Of a stretch of 64,000 nucleotides of DNA, positions 28,581 through 38,481 are shown in pieces. Under the pieces are notes generated by a model. That model saw nothing but the letters and a program-made list of their open reading frames with translations, had not been told where the DNA came from and made no database searches. Numbering within the stretch: the first letter of the stretch is position 1; every line of letters starts with the position of its first letter. The stretch comes from Moorena sp. SIO3I8. Its GTDB lineage: Bacteria; Cyanobacteriota; Cyanobacteriia; Cyanobacteriales; Coleofasciculaceae. The stretch spans positions 1-64,000 of the forward strand of contig NZ_JAAHHW010000029.1 in the NCBI RefSeq assembly GCF_010692325.1. Reading direction: 5' to 3'. Made by a program: the position numbers and the translations under genes.

Positions 28581-28626
28581 CTGTAACTAAGGGGCTAGCA
28601 ACTGTTGACGATTTTCTACAAATATC

Positions 28627-28655
28627 TTGCAGTATCTACAAAAATATGTTAGACT
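28627..28655 (+). promoter_or_regulatory. Sigma-70-type promoter for a possible small RNA
   Basis: TTGCAG (28627-28632) and TAGACT (28650-28655) are separated by 17 bases. Transcription would start near 28662. A strong terminator follows 280 bases later with no gene between. Confidence 0.45.
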
Positions 28656-28661
28656 TTGATT

Positions 28662-28981
28662 AGGAATCTAGTGTCAAAGAAAACATTCTGGTTCCTTGAA
28701 TTGAAGCCGAAAACCAAAGCTTTAATGATAGTGGTTGCGTTTTCTATTAAACACAGATTTATGCGCCTTGAGCGGAACAAAACCGATCTTGGCCTTGGGA
28801 GATACCCCCTGGCTGCTTAAGCAGCTTGCATTAGTGGGCTAAAATCTGCAAAGTAGATTTTGGTAGCTAAAAAGTATCGGAAAGTCGGAAAGCACTCCAA
28901 AACCAAAATCAAGACAACAAAAATCAATACCAAAATCAACAAGGGGGAAGAGATATCAATGCTCTTCCCTATTTTTTTTTT
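28662..28981 (+). ncRNA. Candidate small non-coding RNA
   Basis: About 320 bases lie between the possible promoter and a perfect terminator, and no open frame of note is present. The body has local stems such as GGCTGCTTAAGCAGC near 28811-28825. I considered 6S RNA, SRP RNA and tmRNA and could match none by eye. The RNA could also be a processed tail of a tRNA-Leu transcript. Confidence 0.4.
28945..28981 (+). terminator. Rho-independent terminator
   Basis: GGGAAGAG (28945-28952) pairs with CTCTTCCC (28962-28969), followed by TA and ten T. It ends a transcript with no upstream protein gene other than M48 and tRNA-Leu. Confidence 0.93.
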
Positions 28982-29107
28982 AGAACCCTGTCTAACCGGC
29001 TCAAAATATTCTTTGTCCTAAACCAAACTATGAAATACTTACCATAAGCTTAATAAATCTTTATAATATTCTTAACAAGCTTAACAAGATAGATATTAGC
29101 TCATACA

Positions 29108-29755
29108 ATGATTGACCAGCGCCTTCAACGCAGTAAATTGGATGAGAGCGATGATGCTCTATTCTATTCATTTCCAAGGTTTGTGACTCATGTCGATGAG
29201 GGCTTTATCGATCAGCTGGTAAACCTATACCGGGAACGACTACAACCCAACACGCGAATCCTGGATCTCATGAGCAGTTGGGTTTCTCACTTCCCAGAAG
29301 ATATGGAGTTTGCTCATGTAGAGGGGCATGGGATGAATCTGGAAGAATTGGTCAAAAATCCTAGACTTAATCACTACTTTATCCAAGACCTGAATCAAAA
29401 CCAGCAATTGCCATTGCCTGACCAAGACTTTGATGCTGTCCTGATTGCTGTTTCAGTTCAGTATCTTCAGTACCCCGAAAAAGTTTTTGCTGAGATTCAT
29501 CGTGTCTTAAAACCAGGGGGAATAGCAATTATTAGCTTTTCTAACCGAATGTTTTTTCAAAAGGCGATTCAGTCCTGGCGAGATGGGACCGAGAAAAGTC
29601 GAGTGGAGTTAGTGAAAAGCTATTACGAGTCTATTCCTGGATTTAGTTCGCCTGAGGTTGTTGCTCGACCATCGCCGCTTCCTACTTTTCTGCTACAGCT
29701 TGGGATCACTATAGGCGATCCATTCTATGCAGTACTGGCTAATCGAACTACCTGA
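29108..29755 (+). CDS. SAM-dependent methyltransferase, class I
   Basis: This 215-residue protein has a Rossmann methyltransferase outline: motif I in TRILDLMSSWVSHFP (degenerate, lacking the GxGxG), the post-motif DAVLIAVSVQYLQYPEKVFAEIHRVLKPGGIAIISFSNR, and a C-terminal cap. The LKPGG-FSNR part is typical of class I enzymes. The missing glycine-rich loop suggests altered SAM binding or a family-specific variant. The substrate is unknown. The ATG follows an AT-rich leader with no strong ribosome binding site. Confidence 0.85.
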   Translation: MIDQRLQRSKLDESDDALFYSFPRFVTHVDEGFIDQLVNLYRERLQPNTRILDLMSSWVSHFPEDMEFAHVEGHGMNLEELVKNPRLNHYFIQDLNQNQQLPLPDQDFDAVLIAVSVQYLQYPEKVFAEIHRVLKPGGIAIISFSNRMFFQKAIQSWRDGTEKSRVELVKSYYESIPGFSSPEVVARPSPLPTFLLQLGITIGDPFYAVLANRTT

Positions 29756-29840
29756 GCCTTTTGATAAAAAGGGTTTTGTTGATGGTAATTTTTAACAGTC
29801 AACAAAACAGAAATTAACTAACTTAATAACTAATGACTAA

Positions 29841-30935
29841 TTACTCATCAATTTGCCAGACATCTTGACTCAAGGCTTCATCCAGAATTTTTTTCGGTCG
29901 TAATACTAGGATGAGGCGTCCCAAAAAACTAATATCAGGAGAATCTGGAAACCACTTAATCTCCAACTGTCCTGATTCTTCAACCAAAAAGTAGCTGTCC
30001 CCATCCCACTGCTGCTGTGAGCGGTCAATAATAAGCAAAATCTCTTCAGGTTTGTTATTCTGTTGAATAGGGAGCTGATTACTGTTACACAAAATCACTA
30101 CTGGATCTTGTGCCTTCAAAACTACCTGCCAGCCGGGTATTGCGACGAAGGTCTGCTCTCGAAGCCCTTTAACTATACTGAAAGCACCGGTATAGTCAGT
30201 TTTAGGAACCTGGTTGAGATCAGCTATTGTCAGGGGTAAGGATCCTACTACGGGAAGCAAGCGGGGTAAATCTTCTTCAGCTTCGAGGCGGTATATGGGT
30301 AATCTGGGAGCTGGACGCTGAGTGCTACCAAAGATTCCTGTGAGTAATTCTTCGATTTGTTGCCGGGCTTGTTGAGTATGAGCAAACATCAAGCCTCGAG
30401 CAATCAAACGAGAACGTTCTTGCAAATCATTGTGTTGTTTGGCAAGTTTCCAATACTGATAGGCAACAGCATCACCAGGATGATTGGTGAATCCCTCCGG
30501 TGGACGGCTTCTGCGGGAAAAGGTCTTGATTGCTTTGGCAACTTCATGGGCTCCTTCGGAGTTCAAGTTTCTAGCAACGAGAAATTCAGCAGCAGCAGCT
30601 CGTTCTTCTTGGGTGAGAATCCGCAACTCGTACAGGGAATCGCTACCGCTAGTCTCAAAACGCGATCGCACTTCATCGGACACCCCCACTGTAATCAAAC
30701 TTGTGTAAACCTGAGATGCCACCATCACTTGATTCTGTTGAATTGGCTCAAACCCAGTTTCTTCAAAAATTACCTGAGAACTGTAGCCAGCTTTTTGTAG
30801 CTGCTGACAGGCTTTACCCCACTCCACCCAGTTGCGTTCTTTGCGCCGCAGTAAGTTTAATAAATCTTCAGCATTTATCTGTTCTGAATTGGTTTGAGGG
30901 TGACTTTCAGGAGAGCCTGGTGGTACTTCAGTCAT
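29841..30935 (-). CDS. raf1: Rubisco accumulation factor 1
   Basis: This 364-residue protein matches Raf1, a chaperone that dimerises Rubisco large subunits during holoenzyme assembly. An N-terminal helical domain (LLNLLRRKERNWVEWGKACQ, VIFEETGFEPIQQNQ, EVRSRFETSGSDSLYELRIL) is joined by a linker to a C-terminal beta domain (LPVVGSLPLTIADLNQVPK, then WQVVLKAQDPVVILCNSNQLP). The first 15 residues are polar and probably disordered. It stands alone and converges with the methyltransferase gene. Confidence 0.92.
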   Translation of the reverse strand: MTEVPPGSPESHPQTNSEQINAEDLLNLLRRKERNWVEWGKACQQLQKAGYSSQVIFEETGFEPIQQNQVMVASQVYTSLITVGVSDEVRSRFETSGSDSLYELRILTQEERAAAAEFLVARNLNSEGAHEVAKAIKTFSRRSRPPEGFTNHPGDAVAYQYWKLAKQHNDLQERSRLIARGLMFAHTQQARQQIEELLTGIFGSTQRPAPRLPIYRLEAEEDLPRLLPVVGSLPLTIADLNQVPKTDYTGAFSIVKGLREQTFVAIPGWQVVLKAQDPVVILCNSNQLPIQQNNKPEEILLIIDRSQQQWDGDSYFLVEESGQLEIKWFPDSPDISFLGRLILVLRPKKILDEALSQDVWQIDE

Positions 30936-31423
30936 GGTTTAAACAAAAAGAAAACGAACCGTGCCATCAACGGCAATGTGTATTATATCCCGTTAGGGTT
31001 TAGTGTGGGAGGATGTCACTTTTGGAAAAAGCCTACAATAGATATTGGGCATGAAATCAATTCTTGAAGTATAAAAGATGAAGATAGTAAGTGTAAAGGC
31101 AGCAAGGATAAAGGTGAGGGATGGTGCATCTTTAAATTAATCCTCAAACCTACTAATTGTTAAGGAACCGCAGCCATATATAGCGGTTTTTATAGTAATG
31201 AGGTAGACAGGATTTTTTCCATATTCGCTGTTCCCTATTCCCTATTCCATATTCGCTGTTCCCTATTCCCTATTCCCTATTCCCTATTCCCTACTCCCCC
31301 AAGGGCGGGGTACCTCACCTATTTAAGAAATGCTATAACTATTGTACACTTCTGACTTTATCCATCATACTTTAAACTTGCAGATTACCTGCTTTTTAAG
31401 TTCTACACAACTCGATTTTTGTT
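30936..31423. other. Gap before the DUF445 gene with a heptamer array
   Basis: The first 250 bases show no gene. An STRR array (TATTCCC/TTCCCTA) spans about 31231-31297. It is preceded by GTAGACAGGATTTTTTCC and followed by CCAAGGGCGGGGTACCTCACC, flanks that recur at other arrays in this window. Confidence 0.6.
31231..31297. repeat. Heptamer tandem repeat (TTCCCTA)n
   Basis: About nine units of TTCCCTA with variants. The conserved right flank recurs at 45243-45284. Confidence 0.9.
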
Positions 31424-32662
31424 TTGGATCTGTTTAACTTGTTCTTGTTGTTTGTTCCTCCTATAGCTGGGGGAATTATTGGCTATTTCACCAATGATTT
31501 AGCCATCAAAATGTTGTTCCGTCCCTACAGACCAATTTACATCGGTAAGCGTCAGCTACCTTTTACACCAGGTTTAATTCCCCGCAACCAGGAACGGCTG
31601 GCTAAGCGAGTGGCTGACACTATTATGGGGTCTCTGCTGACGCCAACAGAGTTACAGCGTCTGGCAAAGCGTCTGCTGCATACTGAACGTGTGGAAGCAG
31701 CGATCTTGTGGCTATTAAACTTAGCGCTAGATCAAGTCCGGTCGGATAAGCAACAGAAAACAGCTCATATTCTTGCTGGGATTCTCCGAGACTTGATCGG
31801 GGAATCGTTGCCACGTATGCTCAAAGTCTTAGCTCGTCGTAAGGATTTCCTAGAAGCCCAACTTAACCATGTTTTTGACCAGATTTTATTGGAGTTTAAA
31901 CTGGATCAAGAACAAGCTCGGAAGCTTTCTGAGTGGATCTTAAAAGTAGTACTCCCTCCAGATATTTTGCGACAGGCAGTTATTGATTTCCTAACTGACC
32001 GCAACATTCAAATCATTGATGAAGACTTTCGGGAAAAGTCTAGTGGGACATACTGGGTGGTGGCAAATTTATTTGGTCTGCGCAATGCTTTGATCCGCCT
32101 GCGAAGCTTTTGCCTTGACGAGAAAGAAGCGACTAATGCTCGCATCGAAGAGTTAATTGTGGCTCTAGGAACTCGCGATCGCTTGCGGGAATGGTTGCAA
32201 AATGTCTCATTGCAAAATCTGCCTTTGTCAACAGTGAGACAGTTACGGAAAACTCTGCGGGATTCGGTGCGTGCTTATATTCAAGAGGGGGGTGCTGGAT
32301 TTATACAAGGATTAAATCAATCTATTGACTGGGAAAAGGTGTCTGTGTTAATTGTTAATCGGCTCCGAGAGTCAGCAATTATGACTACATCCTTGGCAAT
32401 GATTAGCAAGGAACTCGCCTTGGTTATAGAGCGCTACCTGGAGGAGGATTTGGAAAAAATTATGACTGAAGTGATTCCGATTTTATCTATTGATGAGGTG
32501 ATTGTTGAACGGGTAAACGCTACTTCTCCAAAAGATATGGAAATCACGATTCAGACTTTAGTGAAAAGTGAATTACAAGCTATTGTGAATTTAGGGGGTA
32601 TTTTAGGAGTGATGGTGGGGCTATTTCAAACAGTCTTGCTGCTGTTGACAGGAGGAATTTAA
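31424..32662 (+). CDS. DUF445 family membrane protein
   Basis: This 412-residue protein has an N-terminal hydrophobic segment followed by the family signature [22 protein letters not shown] and [22 protein letters not shown] long helical middle follows. A C-terminal membrane segment ([21 protein letters not shown]) ends it. The family is widespread in bacteria and its function is unknown. The start is TTG; no in-frame ATG exists before the signature, so a TTG start is likely real. Three kinds of repeat precede it. Confidence 0.9.
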   Translation: MDLFNLFLLFVPPIAGGIIGYFTNDLAIKMLFRPYRPIYIGKRQLPFTPGLIPRNQERLAKRVADTIMGSLLTPTELQRLAKRLLHTERVEAAILWLLNLALDQVRSDKQQKTAHILAGILRDLIGESLPRMLKVLARRKDFLEAQLNHVFDQILLEFKLDQEQARKLSEWILKVVLPPDILRQAVIDFLTDRNIQIIDEDFREKSSGTYWVVANLFGLRNALIRLRSFCLDEKEATNARIEELIVALGTRDRLREWLQNVSLQNLPLSTVRQLRKTLRDSVRAYIQEGGAGFIQGLNQSIDWEKVSVLIVNRLRESAIMTTSLAMISKELALVIERYLEEDLEKIMTEVIPILSIDEVIVERVNATSPKDMEITIQTLVKSELQAIVNLGGILGVMVGLFQTVLLLLTGGI

Positions 32663-32738
32663 TCAGGAATTTAATCAGGATGCTCTCTAGGATTTATCCT
32701 GAGCCTGATTCTAGGCAACGGGAGGTTTATCCCATATG

Positions 32739-33746
32739 CTAAGACCGACGGCTAATGATGGATAAAAGTTTACGAGAACGGGGACCTCGGTATCTTTCGT
32801 ATAGTAAAAAGTTTGGTATCATCGTTCTGAGCCAATAAAGTAAATTTAATAACCAACGATGATTAACTTTAATTTTGCCATTGAGCAGATACACTGGTAA
32901 TTCCACTAATTTAGCTAATCTGGTAAAACTTTCCTGGTCTTTTTCCTCAAAACTTTTTTCTATCAAATACTTAATACTTTTCTGGCATAAGCTAAATAAT
33001 TTTTGGTGATTTGTCAAGACAATTTCAAAATACTTAATGTAAGACTCCCGCATCAGTGAGCTATTATCGGTGAGATTGAAGCGGTGTTTTCTATAATAGG
33101 CTCCGATGATTGGAGTATGGATAAATCTGACGTTCCGTTGCAGAAGTTCTAATACCCATTCTCGATCCTCACAGGCTTTCAAGCGAGTATCAAAATTCCT
33201 CTGGTCTAAGAGTTTTTTCTTGAACAGCATCGATTGCTGTAACAATGGAAAAGGAGAGTCTGCCAGAAAATCTGGACAGATTAGTAGTCGTTGGATTAGC
33301 TGTTCTTTGGTGAGAGCACCAACAGGATTAGGCTTGGTTTCAATAATGTTTTCGTTTTGATCAACATACACCCGTTCATAGTCTGAGTAAAATACTATAT
33401 TATCACCATTATCACCAGTTCCCTCTAAACAGCTCAATTGGAATCTGATCTTATCTTCATGAATCCAATCATCAGCATCTAAGAATTGAATCCATTCTCC
33501 AGTGGCTTTATCAGCGCCAAAATTACGAGCAGATGATATACCTCCATTGTCTTTATAAAAGTACTGTATCTGTGGGTGGGAGTGGACTAACTGATCAGCA
33601 ACTTTGCGGGTATTATCGGTAGAGCCATCATCTACAATAATGCATTCAATCTGGTAAAATGTTTGCGCTAGTACACTCTTTACTGATTGTTCGAGGTACT
33701 GGGCTTTATTAAAGGTGGTGATAACTACTGAGACAGATGTATTCAT
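32739..33746 (-). CDS. Glycosyltransferase family 2
   Basis: This 335-residue protein has the GT-A fold: VSVVITTFNKAQYLEQSVKSVLAQ, the nucleotide-sugar motif VDDGSTDNT, the metal motif WIQFLDADDWI (DxD), and an acceptor region KACEDREWVLELL. It probably adds a sugar to an exopolysaccharide, lipid or protein. Its ATG overlaps the stop of an asparagine-synthetase-like remnant (ATGA), which shows the two were once an operon. The C-terminus is basic (RGPRSRKLLSIISRRS). Confidence 0.92.
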   Translation of the reverse strand: MNTSVSVVITTFNKAQYLEQSVKSVLAQTFYQIECIIVDDGSTDNTRKVADQLVHSHPQIQYFYKDNGGISSARNFGADKATGEWIQFLDADDWIHEDKIRFQLSCLEGTGDNGDNIVFYSDYERVYVDQNENIIETKPNPVGALTKEQLIQRLLICPDFLADSPFPLLQQSMLFKKKLLDQRNFDTRLKACEDREWVLELLQRNVRFIHTPIIGAYYRKHRFNLTDNSSLMRESYIKYFEIVLTNHQKLFSLCQKSIKYLIEKSFEEKDQESFTRLAKLVELPVYLLNGKIKVNHRWLLNLLYWLRTMIPNFLLYERYRGPRSRKLLSIISRRS

Positions 33747-33961
33747 GAAATAAATTCTTTATACCATAGATGGAAATCTAGTAATGACCAAAGTTTGCTG
33801 GCATTATCCGGTTGGTAGTCTTGGATTAAGTTATAAACGTTTGCTTCTATAAACGTCTGGTCGGGAAATACTGGTTTCAGGTAATGATTTGATCGACTGA
33901 CATACATCCTCCCAGAGGTAATCTCTGAGCTAAGAGCTAAAAGGCGATCGCCAGCCGTACT
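33743..33961 (-). pseudogene. 3' remnant of an asparagine-synthetase-type amidotransferase gene
   Basis: In the frame that ends in TGA at 33743 the translation reads LLALSSEITSGRMYVSRSNH and continues to DNASKLWSLLDFHLWYKEFI. The last part is the typical C-terminal helix of AsnB-like enzymes. Only about 70 codons remain. Upstream the homology stops at a dispersed repeat containing GTCTTGATGCAGTCGCTC. The stop overlaps the start of the glycosyltransferase gene by an ATGA, as expected of an original operon. The AsnB assignment rests on this short segment. Confidence 0.6.
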
Positions 33962-33969
33962 TTTTACGC

Positions 33970-34012
33970 TTTGTCTTGATGCAGTCGCTCATTGGGGAAA
34001 CCCTCAAGACCG
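33970..34012. repeat. Dispersed repeat with GTCTTGATGCAGTCGCTC
   Basis: About 40 bases here match, in inverted orientation, the segment near 61086-61130. A shorter match lies at 7540-7560. It marks the broken end of the asparagine synthetase remnant. Confidence 0.65.
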
Positions 34013-34922
34013 CGCTGCATCGCTTGCACGACTTTTAGAAGAAGATCTCAGAAAGTAGACCTCAGCAACCGCTTGTCTTGCGACCAAGCTACTTTCCTGG
34101 CAAAAGGCTATAGCCATAGCATACTCGACGAACTGGTAATTTTAAAAGGGGGTAGAGGGTTTTAAGGCTGGTTTAATACTGGTCTTATGGGGTATTATGC
34201 ACTCTGATGGGATTTTGTTCAGCTATGGTCAATTTCAAATCCATGTAGAGCAGCGCATCTTGGTTGGTGATGGGTGCATCTGATGTTTGTCAAAACATCA
34301 TCGATAAAGAATCCCAGGAAGTATGAACAGATAATTAGCAGTATTTTTTGGTTAGTGAGATTAAGATTTGGGGCACTAATACACCCAATATAATGGCGTT
34401 ATAATAATTGATTGCGTTTTTTGTAGAACTAAAAAATGAGTATAACCCTCTTAAAAAAAAAGGCTGATTTATTAACATCAATTAGCTCAAGTACCTATTT
34501 TTAGCTAGAAACTGACTGGTAATTGAAATTGGCGATCGCGTTTTTAGAGCTAGTTGCACAGAGGTATTGAGTATTTTCCGCAGAGCTCTATTGAAATTTC
34601 CCATGGAGCCACTTGTGCAAAAGCCGGTCTACCCTCTGACCATCTCCCCATCTGACCATCCCCCCATCAGCCCCCATTCACAATTTAAATGGGTGACAGC
34701 TTACTCCCTCATTTGAGTCACTTATCCTTACTTTAGCTTATTAACGGACAAGTCTATTAATGTCCGATAGTCAAGGAAAAAGTTAACGTTGAGGAAGTTG
34801 AGGGCGAATTCAACAATCGGTAATGTTAACTTTCTTTGTGATCTAACTAGCTCTAGGATCCAAATCAATGGTATATTAGCTAAATTTGGAATCATAATTA
34901 GGTAGTCATCACTAACCCCTCG
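34013..34922. other. 910-base gap upstream of the kinase gene
   Basis: I find no gene or RNA that I can support. The stretch contains a small hairpin (GATGTTT/AAACATC near 34290) and repeats of CCATC(T/C)GACCATC at 34640-34670. It probably holds the kinase promoter. Confidence 0.45.
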
Positions 34923-36731
34923 ATGAGCCCCTTATCTGGAGAGACAAAACCCGCAAAAGCCCTAGTAGGCGGACGCTACAAAATTATCAACCAACTGGGA
35001 GCTGGTGGGTTTGGTCGAACTTTCCTGGCACAAGATATACATTTGCCAAATCAACCCCAATGTGTGGTTAAACATCTTTTGCCCCAAACCGAACAGACGG
35101 CAACGCTGCAAATGGCAAGACGCCTTTTCGATAGAGAAGCTCGATTTCTCTACCAGCTAGGTAATCATGACCAGATCCCCCGCCTACTGGCGCATTTTGA
35201 GGAAGATCAGCAGTTTTATCTGGTTCAGGAATTGATTGAAGGACAACCTTTGAATCGAGAACTTGTCAAGGGTCATCCGTGTTCACAAGAGCGAGTGATT
35301 GCTTTATTAATAGATATTCTACAGGTATTGGCCTTTGTCCATCAACAACAGATTATCCACCGGGATATTAAGCCCTCTAACCTGATCCGCCGCCAAGGGG
35401 ACGACAAAATCGTGCTGATTGACTTTGGTGCTGTTAAGCAAGTCAGTAGCCAAAACATTAATCCTGAAACTGGGGAAACTCATTTAACGGTTTCTATAGG
35501 CACCCAGGGCTATATGCCCCATGAGCAATTGGCAGGAAGGCCCCGCTTTAGCAGTGATATCTATGCTGTCGGGATGGTTGGTATCCAGGCATTAACTGGG
35601 GTTCATCCCAAAAACTTGAAGGAAAATCCCACAACTAGTGAAATTGATTGGCAACACTACGCAAAGCAGGTTAGCCCAGAGTTGGCCCATATTCTTGACA
35701 TTATGGTGCGCTATGATTTCCGTGACCGCTATCAGACAGCAGCTGAGGCTCTAGAGGTACTGGCTAGTTTACCAAGACAGCAACTGTTGTCATTAGCTGA
35801 GGAAGAAATCCCTACTCAGGAAATTACCGGTGAAAGCCAGTCTGGGATGGAACTCCCAATTCCCGACATTAGGAAGCTAGCAAACACTACAGTCCCCTCG
35901 TCAATGATCACCAGGAGTCAAAGTAGAACTACGCCTCAACTTGACATCACCGAACATTCGAGAGGTTCAGCAACTAACCGGACAACACTATCTATTCCGC
36001 AACGATTGGTGAAGTTGGGCTTAATTACTGTATCGATAACTATCTTGGGGGTGGGCTTGGTGCTGTTGAAAACTTTTCTATCTGCCCAAGCAACTGGTGA
36101 AAATACTGACTATAAGGCTGACTATATCACTGAATATAAGACTGACTATAGTACTGAGGCTAAGGTCACAGCGGAGCAACTTTTAGACGAAGCTGACCAA
36201 TTGCGGAAATCTCGACAGTACCAGGAAGCTCTAAAACTATACGACCAAGCGATCGCTAAAAAAGCAGATTTTGCGGAAGCCTATTGGGGCAGATGCTACA
36301 GTCTGAATAAACTCCAACAGCCGGAGATGGCAGTTGTTGCTTGTAATGATGCCTTATATTTCAAACCTAACTACCCAGAAGCTGTGTGGAGCCTTGGTCA
36401 AGCCCTTGACCAACAGCAACGGTCTGTAGAAGCCCTCAGACTCTATAACCAAGCCCTTACCCTTAAGCCAGATTTAACGGAAGCTTGGCTTTCACAGGGA
36501 ATAACCCTCCAAAAGTTGGGTCGTTCTGTTGAGGCGATTACGGCTTTGGAGAAAGCGATCGCACTTCAACGAGATTTGGCAGAGGCTTGGATGATTAAGG
36601 GGGAAGCTCAGATAACACTAGGACGCTTTAATCAGGCAATCACTTCTTTAAATAAGGCACTCCAGATTGAACCTAACCACCGGAATGCCCTGAAGCTACG
36701 TCAGCAGGCACGGAAGAAACTGAAACGCTAA
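34923..36731 (+). CDS. Serine/threonine protein kinase with C-terminal TPR repeats
   Basis: This 602-residue protein has an N-terminal Hanks-type kinase domain (about residues 15-285). It shows the glycine loop LGAGGFGRTF, lysine in CVVKHLL, HRDIKPSNLI, DFGAVKQ, and GTQGYMPHEQ. A linker rich in Ser/Thr is followed by one membrane segment (LITVSITILGVGLVLLKTFL, near 365-385). A TPR region follows (about 410-600, four or five repeats such as AYWGRCYSLNKLQQPEMAVVACNDAL). The TPRs would lie outside the inner membrane. Kinases of this layout are common in filamentous cyanobacteria. Targets are unknown. Confidence 0.95.
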   Translation: MSPLSGETKPAKALVGGRYKIINQLGAGGFGRTFLAQDIHLPNQPQCVVKHLLPQTEQTATLQMARRLFDREARFLYQLGNHDQIPRLLAHFEEDQQFYLVQELIEGQPLNRELVKGHPCSQERVIALLIDILQVLAFVHQQQIIHRDIKPSNLIRRQGDDKIVLIDFGAVKQVSSQNINPETGETHLTVSIGTQGYMPHEQLAGRPRFSSDIYAVGMVGIQALTGVHPKNLKENPTTSEIDWQHYAKQVSPELAHILDIMVRYDFRDRYQTAAEALEVLASLPRQQLLSLAEEEIPTQEITGESQSGMELPIPDIRKLANTTVPSSMITRSQSRTTPQLDITEHSRGSATNRTTLSIPQRLVKLGLITVSITILGVGLVLLKTFLSAQATGENTDYKADYITEYKTDYSTEAKVTAEQLLDEADQLRKSRQYQEALKLYDQAIAKKADFAEAYWGRCYSLNKLQQPEMAVVACNDALYFKPNYPEAVWSLGQALDQQQRSVEALRLYNQALTLKPDLTEAWLSQGITLQKLGRSVEAITALEKAIALQRDLAEAWMIKGEAQITLGRFNQAITSLNKALQIEPNHRNALKLRQQARKKLKR

Positions 36732-37122
36732 ATTCAGTAGTTCCAAAACTCGACTCTCGGACCATCTGCATCTGTAGTCCTACTTTTACGAATTGGTATT
36801 ACTTTACCGAGTTGCCTACACTATCGATATTTTCTCTTAAGATTTGTTTTTCCAACAAGTTTAATAAAGGTCTAATAATTAAGAATTAACCATTAACAAT
36901 AACAATTCCTAACAATTGCACAATAATTAACAATTAATAATTAACCTTAACAATTAACCAGTAACGATGAAAATGACCAATCACAGCAGGACTTGTTAAG
37001 TAATGTTACGGACTTTTGTTAAGGTGTATTGCAACTTGACCCCAAATATTAGGGAAGGTTCAGATGACAGGAAAGTCCGTGATAGGATTCATTCCGTAGC
37101 TTAAAAAACCATGGGAGAAAAC
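36732..37122. other. Leader region of chlP with AACAATTA repeats
   Basis: TTAACAATAACAATTC-type repeats at about 36885-36960 are of the STRR kind. No gene is seen. The chlP promoter must be here. Confidence 0.45.
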
Positions 37123-38346
37123 ATGCCAGCACTAAGGGTTGCAGTAGTTGGTTCGGGACCAGCAGGCTCTTCTGCTGCCGAGACGTTAGCTAAAGCAGGA
37201 ATCGAAACCTATTTGTTTGAGCGTAAGCTGGACAATGCTAAGCCCTGTGGTGGTGCGATTCCACTATGTATGGTGAGTGAGTTTGACCTGCCACCAGAAA
37301 TTATTGACCGGCAAGTGAGAAACATGAAGATGATCTCACCGTCTGATATTGAAGTTGATATCCATATAGAAAAGCAAAACGAATATATTGGAATGTGCCG
37401 TCGCGAGGTGCTTGATGGGTTCATGCGCAATCGTGCGGCTGAGTTGGGGGCTAACTTAATTAATGGCACCGTTTATAAACTCGATATTCCCACCAGTAAC
37501 TCTCAACCCTATACCATCTATTATTCTGACCATTCTGATGGCAGTGTCAAGGGAACCCACAAAACCTTGAAAGTAGATGTGGTAATTGGAGCTGATGGGG
37601 CAAATTCCCGGGTTGCCAAAGCAATTGATGCTGGGGATTACAATTATGCGATCGCGTTCCAAGAGCGAATCAGTCTGCCAGATAACATGATGAATTACTA
37701 CCAAGACCTGGCAGAAATGTATGTGGGTAATGATGTCTCTCCTGATTTCTACGCCTGGGTCTTCCCTAAATACGACCACGTTGCTGTTGGTACCGGCACT
37801 ATGAGGGTCAACCAAGCCCTGATCAAAAAGCTACAAGCAGGGATTCGTGCCCGTGCGGCTAAGAAACTTGTGGGTGGGAAAATTATCAAAGTGGAAGCCC
37901 ATCCGATTCCTGAGCATCCTAGACCTAGACGTGTAGTTGGTCGGGTAGCTTTGGTAGGTGATGCTGCTGGAACAGTCACTAAATCCTCTGGGGAAGGCAT
38001 TTACTTTGCGGCTAAATCAGCTCGCATGTGTGCTGAAACCATTGTGGAAACCTCTAACAGCGGTAGCCGTATCCCCACAGAGAATGACCTCAAGCTTTAC
38101 CTGAAGCGCTGGGATAAGAAATACGGCATGACCTACAAAGTCCTAGATATTCTACAACGAGTTTTCTATAACTCCGATGCTAGCCGGGAAGCCTTTGTAG
38201 AGATGTGCGCTGACAAGGATGTGCAGCGGCTGACCTTCGATAGCTATCTCTACAAAACCGTTGTACCTGCTAATCCTCTTATCCAAATGAAGATTACAGC
38301 GAAGACAATTGGTAGCTTGTTGCGGGGCAATGCCTTGGCTCCCTAG
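37123..38346 (+). CDS. chlP: Geranylgeranyl reductase
   Basis: ChlP reduces the geranylgeranyl chain to phytyl for chlorophyll and tocopherol synthesis, using NADPH at the thylakoid. The FAD-binding loop VVGSGPAGSSAAETLAKAG opens the protein. FERKLDNAKPCGGAIPLC and GADGANSRVAKA follow, and then VGDAAGTVTKSSGEGIYFA. The length, about 407 residues, is normal. I prefer ATG 37123 (MPALRVAVVG) because GGGAG lies seven bases upstream. The ATG at 37111 would add four residues. The match to cyanobacterial ChlP is close throughout. Confidence 0.96.
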   Translation: MPALRVAVVGSGPAGSSAAETLAKAGIETYLFERKLDNAKPCGGAIPLCMVSEFDLPPEIIDRQVRNMKMISPSDIEVDIHIEKQNEYIGMCRREVLDGFMRNRAAELGANLINGTVYKLDIPTSNSQPYTIYYSDHSDGSVKGTHKTLKVDVVIGADGANSRVAKAIDAGDYNYAIAFQERISLPDNMMNYYQDLAEMYVGNDVSPDFYAWVFPKYDHVAVGTGTMRVNQALIKKLQAGIRARAAKKLVGGKIIKVEAHPIPEHPRPRRVVGRVALVGDAAGTVTKSSGEGIYFAAKSARMCAETIVETSNSGSRIPTENDLKLYLKRWDKKYGMTYKVLDILQRVFYNSDASREAFVEMCADKDVQRLTFDSYLYKTVVPANPLIQMKITAKTIGSLLRGNALAP

Positions 38347-38395
38347 AAGTTGATTAATTTTTGATGAGATGTAGCCAACTGACTAACGGCGATAA

Positions 38396-38425
38396 AGCTT
38401 ACCCCCGCCTTAAGGGCGGGGGCTT
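38396..38425. terminator. Shared terminator between chlP and rpaA
   Basis: CCCCCGCC (38402-38409) pairs with GGCGGGGG (38415-38422), and outer AAGC/GCTT bases add to the stem. The genes on both sides converge here, so the hairpin can serve both strands. Confidence 0.7.
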
Positions 38426-38481
38426 TCCCCTCTAGCTTCAGAAAATAGATTTGTAGTAGCTCTGACATCACCAAGTTCATC

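Noticed and set aside
28662-28981. Assignment of the candidate RNA as 6S, SRP RNA or tmRNA
   Set aside because: None of the known conserved blocks could be recognised by eye, so it is left unnamed.
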